DNA of 10,948 bases from the NCBI GenBank assembly GCA_022865525.1, contig JALHSV010000113.1, positions 1 to 10,948 of the forward strand, read 5' to 3'. Positions 6,862 to 10,948 of this stretch are shown here, one piece after another. Origin of the DNA: Thermodesulfovibrionales bacterium. Its GTDB lineage: Bacteria; Nitrospirota; Thermodesulfovibrionia; Thermodesulfovibrionales; SM23-35. The position numbers and the translations under genes are program-made. Each line of letters begins with the position of its first letter. The first letter of the stretch is position 1. Below the pieces are notes generated by a model. That model did no database searches. It was not told the origin of the DNA and was given only the letters and a program-made list of their open reading frames with translations.

Positions 6862-7650
6862 TCAGAGGAGAACCGATGTTATAAAATAATCGAATACAAG
6901 GACAGCAACCGACGACACTACAACAGCACTTGTGGTTGCCCTGCTGACACCTTCTGCACCGAACCCGCCTTTTCTTTCCAGATGGACAAAATACCCTTTG
7001 GCGGAGCAGATCCAGACAACAAGCAGTCCGAAGCAGAGGGATTTTATAAATCCCATGGAGACATCGTTGTATTCCACATTCTTGTACATACTATGAAAAT
7101 AAGCGCCTTCATTGGCCCCGAGCTGGACTACACCTATCAAATAACCGCCGAAGATGCCGACAACATCAAATATGGCGGTAAGCAGAGGCATTGAAATAAT
7201 GGCTGCAATGAATTTTGGTGCCATAATGTAGTTATGCGGGTCAATTGCCATACATTCGAGGGCGTCAATCTGTTCTGAATTGCGCATGATTCCTATTTCG
7301 GCACAGATAGCAGAACCGGCCCGGCCTGTTACCATAAGTGCAGTTAAAACAGGACCCAGCTCTCTGATGAGACTCAGGGCGACGGCCGATCCCAGAAATC
7401 CTTCGGAACCGAATTTGCTGAGAGTATTATAGCCCTGAAGCCCGAGTACCATACCGGTAAAAACACCGGTAAAAACAATAACGAATATTGACAGGGAGCC
7501 GATAAGGTAAATCTGTTTGGTGACGTAGGAAATTTTGTAGTATGGGGGTTTGACGATATTGATACAAACCAGAACAAGAAATATCCCCATTCTCCCGATC
7601 TGGTTGATATAGTACAGGGAGAGTTCACCTAATTTTTCTAACAATTTCAT
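6862..7650 (-). CDS. mlaE: MlaE: permease subunit of phospholipid ABC transporter
   Basis: This is a 262-residue integral inner-membrane permease of the MlaE/YrbE family. It has an N-terminal interfacial helix, then about five hydrophobic segments starting with LIGSLSIFVIVFTGVFTGMV. The family hallmark is visible in the middle: LRELGPVL-type sequence (here LIRELGPVLTALMVTGRAG), followed by AEIGIMRNSEQIDALECMAI and DP. I chose the ATG at 7650 because the protein then matches the usual family length (E. coli MlaE is 260 residues). An ATG at 7692 would add 14 residues encoded by a palindromic-repeat fragment, although it has a modest AGGA sequence before it. It is the first gene of the mlaE-F-D-cNMP unit. 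Confidence 0.93.
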   Translation of the reverse strand: MKLLEKLGELSLYYINQIGRMGIFLVLVCINIVKPPYYKISYVTKQIYLIGSLSIFVIVFTGVFTGMVLGLQGYNTLSKFGSEGFLGSAVALSLIRELGPVLTALMVTGRAGSAICAEIGIMRNSEQIDALECMAIDPHNYIMAPKFIAAIISMPLLTAIFDVVGIFGGYLIGVVQLGANEGAYFHSMYKNVEYNDVSMGFIKSLCFGLLVVWICSAKGYFVHLERKGGFGAEGVSRATTSAVVVSSVAVLVFDYFITSVLL

Positions 7651-7670
7651 CACGATTATTATTACACCCC

Positions 7671-7687
7671 GCGGTCTCTGTCGCAGG
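7671..7687. repeat. Fragment sharing core with the 9909-9948 hairpin
   Basis: This 17-base segment in the mlaE leader matches 16 of 17 bases of 9922-9938, the centre of the perfect hairpin before the toxin-antitoxin genes. Here the flanking arms are degraded, leaving GCGG-TCTCTG-TCGC as the palindromic remnant. It is probably a decayed copy of the same small repeat. Confidence 0.55.
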
Positions 7688-7697
7688 ATCATATTCC

Positions 7698-7774
7698 TGT
7701 CATTCCGGCTTGGCCGGAATCTTTCCTCACGATTTTGAACAAGTCAGAAGGATTCCCGACAAGCGGGAATGACA
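7698..7774. repeat. Nested palindromic repeat between divergent genes
   Basis: The two ends (7698-7725 and about 7747-7774) are inverted copies matching at 24 of 28 positions, starting TGTCATTCC and ending GGAATGACA. Each arm is itself a small hairpin: ATTCCGGCTTGGCCGGAAT on the left and ATTCCCGACAAGCGGGAAT on the right. TGTCATTCC-type palindromes of this kind are, from general knowledge, common dispersed elements in several bacterial phyla. It lies between the mlaE leader and the radical SAM gene and encodes no protein. Confidence 0.8.
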
Positions 7775-7801
7775 ATGAAACCAAATATTCAACGGCAGAT
7801 A

Positions 7802-7840
7802 ATACTAACAATTTACATGAAAGACGGCAAGTTGTAAATT
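7802..7840 (-). promoter_or_regulatory. Candidate mlaE promoter with overlapping inverted repeat
   Basis: On the minus strand TTGCCG (7825-7830) and TAGTAT (7802-7807) are separated by exactly 17 bases, each matching 4 of 6 consensus positions. An inverted repeat, AATTTAC (7810-7816) and GTAAATT (7834-7840), overlaps this promoter and could be an operator. A transcript from here would carry the 7698-7774 palindrome in its 5' leader, about 150 bases before mlaE. This is a prediction from motifs only. Confidence 0.35.
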
Positions 7841-7971
7841 CGCCTGTTCTTCCAAATTTGCTGACAGAGAGTTTATCATTGTGAGCGTAGCGAGAAGGTG
7901 GCTTTTTGCTCGAAGCAGTTATAAAAACTTCAATGGTGGTATTATATTCATTAAGTAAAAGGAGTTTTTTC

Positions 7972-9483
7972 ATGAAGATACTTTTGGTATATCCGGGATG
8001 TCCTGACACATTCTGGAGTTTTACCTACGCCCTCAAGTTCATTTCGAAGAGGGCAGCTAATCCACCTTTGGGCCTTCTGACAGTAGCCGCAATGCTTCCT
8101 TCCGAATGGGACAAACGGCTTGTGGACATGAATGTCAGAAGATTGGAGGACGCCGACCTCCTCTGGGCGGATTATGTCTTTCTGAGCGCTATGTCGATCC
8201 AAAAGGAATCGGTGAAAACGGTAGTGAACAGGTGCAGGGCGATCGGCGTTAAAGTTGTGGCAGGAGGGCCGCTCTTTACTCAGAACTACGAAGAGTTTGA
8301 CGATATAGACCATCTAATACTCAACGAGGCAGAGATTACCCTTCCGCTTTTTCTCGACGATTTACGAAAAGGGCGGGCCCGTCATCTTTATGCATCTGAA
8401 AACACGTGGGCTGACGTGACAACCACCCCCATCCCCTCCTATGAGCTCATAAACTTCAAGTACTATGCGAGCATGAACATCCAGTATTCGAGGGGGTGTC
8501 CCTTTGATTGCGAATTTTGCAATATCACCTCGCTCTATGGCAGGGTCCCCAGGACAAAGGAGAGCGGGCAGGTGATTGCGGAGCTGGAGAAGCTTTACAC
8601 CCTCGGCTGGAGAGGCGGGGTATTCTTTGTTGACGACAACTTTATCGGGAACAAGACGAAACTGAAGGCAGAGATACTGCCATCGATCATCCTGTGGATG
8701 GAAATGAGAAAATATCCCTTCTCCTTTACTACCGAGGCCTCTATCAACCTTTCCGACGACGAAGACCTCATGAGAATGATGGTGCGGGCTGAGTTCGACA
8801 CGGTCTTTGTCGGCATCGAGTCGCCGAATGAGGAAAGTCTGCAGGAATGCGCGAAGATACCGAACAAAAACCGTGACCTGATAGCAAGTGTCAGGAAGAT
8901 ACAGAGTTTTGGGATGGAAGTGCAGGCTGGTTTTATCATCGGCTTTGACAAGGATCCCTTATCGATCTTCGAGAAAATGATAGGGTTTATCCAGGAGAGC
9001 AGAATTGCGACAGCGATGGTAGGTCTCCTGAATGCTCCGCGCGGGACGAACCTCTACAGGCGGCTGCTCAAAGAGAACAGGCTGGTGAAATTAACGACGG
9101 GGGATAATACAGACTGTTCCATGAACTTTATTCCGAAGATGAAGTACGAACGGCTCATCAGCGGGTATAAGAATGTCATCGAGACAATTTATTCTCCGAA
9201 ACAGTATTACGGTCGGGTTAAACAATTTCTGAAAAATTACCGTCCGACGCAGAAAAAGGTATTTCACGTGAAATGGAGTTATCTGAGTGCGGGACTAAAA
9301 TCTGTATTTATCCTGGGAATAATAGCGAAGGGGCGGTTCTATTACTGGAGGCTGTTTTTTTGGTCTCTTTTCAGGCGCCCCAGGCTCTTCCCCCGGGCCA
9401 TTACTTTTTCGATTTATGGCTTCCATTTCCGGAAAGTATTCGAACAGCACTTCCAGATGATGGAGAGAAAAGAAGTGCCATAA
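7972..9483 (+). CDS. B12-binding radical SAM protein with DUF4070-like C-terminus (HpnP-like superfamily)
   Basis: This 503-residue protein has an N-terminal cobalamin-binding Rossmann domain (about 1-140, KILLVYPG start, NPPLGLLTVAAMLP, VVAGGPLF) and a radical SAM barrel. The [4Fe-4S] cysteines are C176, C180 and C183 in YSRGCPFDCEFCNI, with the FFVDDNFIGN and VFVGIESPNEESL strands after it. The remaining 150 residues resemble the DUF4070 tail and end in an aromatic, basic, hydrophobic stretch (FYYWRLFFWSLFRRP) that may contact membrane. The overall architecture is that of the hopanoid C-2 methylase HpnP and many uncharacterised relatives. No classical DxHxxG base-off motif is seen (LVDMNVRR instead), as in other HpnP-type proteins. 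The start at 7972 has AAAGGAG at seven bases; a TTG 66 bases upstream is less likely. The substrate is unknown, and no hopanoid genes are in the window. Confidence 0.88.
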   Translation: MKILLVYPGCPDTFWSFTYALKFISKRAANPPLGLLTVAAMLPSEWDKRLVDMNVRRLEDADLLWADYVFLSAMSIQKESVKTVVNRCRAIGVKVVAGGPLFTQNYEEFDDIDHLILNEAEITLPLFLDDLRKGRARHLYASENTWADVTTTPIPSYELINFKYYASMNIQYSRGCPFDCEFCNITSLYGRVPRTKESGQVIAELEKLYTLGWRGGVFFVDDNFIGNKTKLKAEILPSIILWMEMRKYPFSFTTEASINLSDDEDLMRMMVRAEFDTVFVGIESPNEESLQECAKIPNKNRDLIASVRKIQSFGMEVQAGFIIGFDKDPLSIFEKMIGFIQESRIATAMVGLLNAPRGTNLYRRLLKENRLVKLTTGDNTDCSMNFIPKMKYERLISGYKNVIETIYSPKQYYGRVKQFLKNYRPTQKKVFHVKWSYLSAGLKSVFILGIIAKGRFYYWRLFFWSLFRRPRLFPRAITFSIYGFHFRKVFEQHFQMMERKEVP

Positions 9484-9503
9484 AGGTATGGCTTATATCC
9501 CGG

Positions 9504-9533
9504 TAGCACATTTTTAGAGATAATAAAGTGCTA
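9504..9533 (+). terminator. Weak hairpin after radical SAM gene, possible terminator
   Basis: TAGCAC (9504-9509) pairs with GTGCTA (9528-9533), with an A/T-rich interior, 20 bases after the stop codon. The sequence after it is A/T-rich but lacks a clean T run, so termination here is tentative. Confidence 0.25.
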
Positions 9534-9543
9534 AATATATATT

Positions 9544-9590
9544 TTAAAAACTGTAAAGTTTTCCGACAAGCAACTCGTTAAAAACTGTAA
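9544..9590. repeat. Direct repeat of TTAAAAACTGTAA
   Basis: Two identical 13-base copies start at 9544 and 9578, a 34-base period (about three helical turns). The second copy runs into TGTAAGAATTCTTTACA, an imperfect palindrome. This arrangement resembles a pair of protein-binding sites, but no target gene is obvious. Confidence 0.6.
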
Positions 9591-9908
9591 GAATTCTTTA
9601 CACCACCCTTTGTTTGCAGTAATGCTATTAATAATAATCCCCTAAGAATCAATCCGTTAACTTCCCACTTTACCCATAAGATTTACTGATACGGATTCAA
9701 GTAAGACTACAGTTGGTCAAACTTGATGCTCAGTCCCGTGCTTTTCCGCCGCCTGTTTCACAAAATTTGCTGCTTACTCCGGCAATATTTTGAATCCTGT
9801 TTTGCCGCGAATGCGGTAAGTACCAAAACCTTTCCGATTTTCCCTCAAGAGGAGAGCGGTAAAAATACCTACGCCCGTTGGCTTGATCATCCTGCCTTCG
9901 AAACGGAA

Positions 9909-9948
9909 AATGAAGAACCCTGCGGTCTCTGCCGCAGGGTTCTTCATT
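9909..9948. repeat. Perfect 17-bp hairpin upstream of toxin-antitoxin genes
   Basis: AATGAAGAACCCTGCGG and its exact reverse complement flank a six-base loop, TCTCTG. The stem is GC-rich near the loop. No T run follows on the plus strand (GCCGATTATAAA), so it is not a classical terminator, but it could stop or insulate transcription in either direction. Its core is shared with 7671-7687 in the mlaE leader, which points to a small dispersed repeat. Confidence 0.85.
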
Positions 9949-9980
9949 GCCGATTATAAATCAATGTGTTACATTATAAA
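9947..9980 (+). promoter_or_regulatory. Candidate promoter and operator of toxin-antitoxin module
   Basis: TTGCCG (9947-9952) and TACATT (9970-9975) are 17 bases apart, and two ATTATAAA copies (9953-9960 and 9973-9980) lie 20 bases apart, two helical turns. This type of repeat ahead of the antitoxin gene would suit autoregulation, but the hexamers are only 4 of 6 matches. Confidence 0.3.
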
Positions 9981-10000
9981 ATAAATAGTGAAGGGGGCGA

Positions 10001-10231
10001 ATGATGCAAGGGATCAAGGAAATAATACAGGAAGCAGAGTCCCTTCCCGTTGAGGAAAGGGCAATGGTTATTGATTCTTTACTTCGATCACTTAATCCTC
10101 CATCGGCTGAGATCGATAGAGAATGGTTAAGCGTTGCCAAACGTCGACTCGCAGAATTACGCTCTGGTAGCGTAAAGCCTAACCCGGGGAATGAGGTGTT
10201 TTCAAAAATTAGGAAACGCTTCGGGGAATGA
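10001..10231 (+). CDS. Antitoxin, putative addiction-module component (TIGR02574-like)
   Basis: This 76-residue (or 75) helical, acidic-basic protein reads MQGIKEIIQEAESLPVEER near its start, then AMVIDSLLRSL, IDREWLSVAKRRLAELRSG and a C-terminal ending RKRFGE. The pattern EAESLPVEERAMVIDSLLRSL followed by a WLxxAxRRLxEL helix is characteristic of the short antitoxins called putative addiction module component. It is thought to bind and neutralise the toxin encoded next. ATG codons at 10001 and 10004 both fit; AGGGGG (9992-9997) is better spaced for the second (six bases). It overlaps the toxin gene by ATGA, as is usual for such pairs. Confidence 0.85.
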   Translation: MMQGIKEIIQEAESLPVEERAMVIDSLLRSLNPPSAEIDREWLSVAKRRLAELRSGSVKPNPGNEVFSKIRKRFGE

Positions 10232-10518
10232 CTTTCTCATTTCATCCTGAGGCGGAATTAGAGTTCCATGAAGCTATCAACTACTATGAAGATCGTGAAC
10301 GCGGCCTTGGTTATGATTTTTCTATCGAGGTGCTTGCCAGTATTCAAAATATTGTAACTTACCCAACTGCTTGGCCTGTCATAGGAGAAGACATCCGGCG
10401 CTGTCTTGTAAACCGTTTTCCTTTCGGTGTTGTCTATAGTATCGAACAGAACGACATTTCGATCCTCGCGGTAATGCATCTGCGCAGACATCCTGATTAT
10501 TGGAAAAACAGACATTGA
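10228..10518 (+). CDS. RelE/ParE-superfamily toxin
   Basis: This 96-residue protein starts FHPEAELEFHEAINYYEDR and continues through LGYDFSIEV, NIVTYPTAWPVI and RRCLVNRFPFGVVYSIE to ILAVMHLRRHPDYWKNR, a textbook layout for the plasmid-stabilisation (ParE/RelE-like) fold. The C-terminal HLRRHPDYW segment is the most typical. Members of this superfamily cleave ribosome-bound mRNA or inhibit gyrase; sequence reading alone does not say which. The ATG overlaps the antitoxin stop by four bases, so the two are translationally coupled. The module could sit on a former mobile segment, since the flanking region is gene-poor and rich in repeats. Confidence 0.88.
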   Translation: MTFSFHPEAELEFHEAINYYEDRERGLGYDFSIEVLASIQNIVTYPTAWPVIGEDIRRCLVNRFPFGVVYSIEQNDISILAVMHLRRHPDYWKNRH

Positions 10519-10603
10519 TACGGTTGAACAGCTTTATCCCAAAATTCATGTTTGAAGAAATCCCTCGCTAATTATGAGCAAGTCTCCGAAAACGCCGGTT
10601 CAA

Positions 10604-10633
10604 TTGAGTTTTTAAAGTCCGATGATGTAATAT
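10604..10633 (+). promoter_or_regulatory. Candidate promoter for the small Cys protein and downstream gene
   Basis: TTGAGT (10604-10609) and TAATAT (10628-10633) are separated by 18 bases, about 70 bases before the 56-aa gene. The match is fair and unverified. Confidence 0.35.
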
Positions 10634-10701
10634 TTTAGTAATAACAAGGGTTCACGGGGCAAAACATTTTCAGGAAGAATCCATGGACCCTGTTTATTGC
10701 G

Positions 10702-10872
10702 ATGAAAGAAAAAATAAAGGAAGAAATTCAGAAAAGAGTTAAAGACAACAGACTGCCCTGTGCGGTCGCGAGAAACATTGCCCGGGAACTGTCTGTTTCG
10801 TACAAGGAAGTTGGCAAAGCTGCTAATGAGCTTCAGGTAAAGATCACCGACTGCGAGCTCGGCTGTTTCTAA
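10702..10872 (+). CDS. Small conserved-looking Cys protein, 56 aa
   Basis: This 56-residue reading frame is easily missed. It reads KEKIKEEIQKRV near its start, then RLPCAVARNIARELSVSYKE, VGKAANEL, and ends TDCELGCF. The middle looks like a small helix-turn-helix-type domain (a helix with a conserved Cys in LPCAVA, then SVSYKEVGKAANEL). The final DCELGCF adds two more cysteines and could bind metal or form a redox site. I recall short proteins of this type, ending in LGCF, in Desulfobacterota and Nitrospirota genomes, but I know no assigned function. Its stop overlaps the next start by one base (TAATG), giving tight coupling. The best Shine-Dalgarno sequence (AGGAAG, 10672-10677) instead precedes an out-of-frame ATG at 10683, so the start is uncertain. 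Confidence 0.7.
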   Translation: MKEKIKEEIQKRVKDNRLPCAVARNIARELSVSYKEVGKAANELQVKITDCELGCF

Positions 10873-10948
10873 TGGGGGTACTCTTATTCGAACTTGCCCT
10901 GACATGCTATTTTGCCGCTACGCTCATCAGTATTACCGAACTGTTCAA
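10872..10948 (+). CDS. Membrane protein, probable cytochrome c assembly factor CcsA/CcsB (5' fragment)
   Basis: Only 25 residues lie in the window, starting GVLLFELALTCYFAATLISI and cut by the window end. This is one transmembrane helix and resembles the first helix of the CcsA/CcsB (ResC/HemX-like) family of haem-handling cytochrome c assembly proteins, which commonly begin with a short LLFKLAL-YF-AT type segment. The start overlaps the upstream stop as TAATG. The name is a tentative inference from 25 residues and from the style of similar loci. Confidence 0.4.
   Translation, partial: MGVLLFELALTCYFAATLISITELF

Larger units (their letters stand above)
9484..10000. other. Gene-poor region with repeats and hairpins
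   Basis: I see no convincing gene in these 517 bases. They hold a weak stem TAGCAC/GTGCTA (9504-9533) just after the radical SAM stop, a direct repeat TTAAAAACTGTAA (9544-9556 and 9578-9590), an inverted repeat TCAAGT/ACTTGA (9697-9726), a small stem at 9802-9819 and a perfect hairpin at 9909-9948. No tRNA, or riboswitch that I recognise, is present. The region could hide a small RNA or remnants of decayed DNA. Confidence 0.6.

Noticed and set aside
7698..7774. CRISPR repeat
   Set aside because: There are only two arms in inverted, not direct, orientation, without spacers; it is a palindromic dispersed element.
7906..7971. 22-residue N-terminal extension of the radical SAM protein from a TTG start
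   Set aside because: The ATG at 7972 has a strong AAAGGAG at seven bases and begins exactly at the first beta strand of the cobalamin-binding domain.
9723..9959. 78-codon plus-strand open frame in the gene-poor region
   Set aside because: It has a TTG start with no ribosome-binding site and no recognisable domain, and its last codons are made from the palindromic hairpin at 9909-9948.
9484..10000. tRNA, tmRNA, 6S RNA or known riboswitch in the gene-poor region
   Set aside because: I found no T-arm motif, no CCA end, and no riboswitch core that I could match by eye on either strand.
10612..10905. 97-codon minus-strand open frame
   Set aside because: It is antisense to the 56-aa gene and its promoter region, and its composition looks like a reverse-complement shadow of lysine-rich codons.

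Overview
The window looks like a chromosomal segment of a Gram-negative (diderm), anaerobe-type bacterium. Gene content and style (dprA-topA-MobB-like block, a distributed Mla lipid-transport system, a B12-binding radical SAM protein with a DUF4070-like tail, a small Cys protein ahead of a probable ccsA/ccsB gene, and dispersed palindromic repeats) suggest Nitrospirota or a related Desulfobacterota-like lineage. This placement is inference from gene style; no rRNA or marker alignment was possible. GC content appears moderate, and I saw no tRNA, rRNA, CRISPR array or transposase gene.

Layout. (1) Positions 1-3568, plus strand: the 3' part of dprA overlaps topA by ATGA, and topA is followed after one base by a GTG-started MobB-like P-loop protein. 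These are probably co-transcribed. topA carries an in-frame palindromic repeat that is translated as part of the protein. (2) Positions 3569-5112, plus strand: a TATAAT-type promoter, then mlaC (periplasmic lipid carrier) and mlaA (outer-membrane component, here without a lipobox). (3) Positions 5127-7650, minus strand, convergent with mlaA with a 14-base gap: mlaE, mlaF and mlaD, tightly packed, then a single-domain cyclic-nucleotide-binding protein. Together the two converging units encode MlaA, C, D, E and F, the usual retrograde phospholipid-trafficking set, but no MlaB (STAS) gene is present. (4) Positions 7651-7971: a divergent intergenic region holding a nested palindromic repeat, a second repeat fragment, and a candidate promoter with an overlapping inverted repeat. 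(5) Positions 7972-9483, plus strand: a cobalamin-binding radical SAM protein resembling the hopanoid-methylase (HpnP) superfamily. (6) Positions 9484-10000: about 500 bases with no convincing gene but with several repeats and a perfect 17-bp hairpin. (7) Positions 10001-10518: a two-gene toxin-antitoxin module (TIGR02574-like antitoxin plus RelE/ParE-type toxin). (8) Positions 10702-10948: a 56-aa conserved-looking Cys protein that overlaps by one base the start of a membrane protein, probably a cytochrome c assembly factor cut by the window edge.

The most interesting points are the mobile palindrome absorbed into TopA, the cNMP-binding protein sitting where one might expect an Mla regulatory subunit, the apparently non-lipidated MlaA with a long acidic linker, the 56-aa Cys protein coupled to a cytochrome-biogenesis-like gene, and a repeat core shared between the mlaE leader and the hairpin before the toxin-antitoxin module. 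I did not find convincing evidence of a wholly new multi-gene defence or mobile system.
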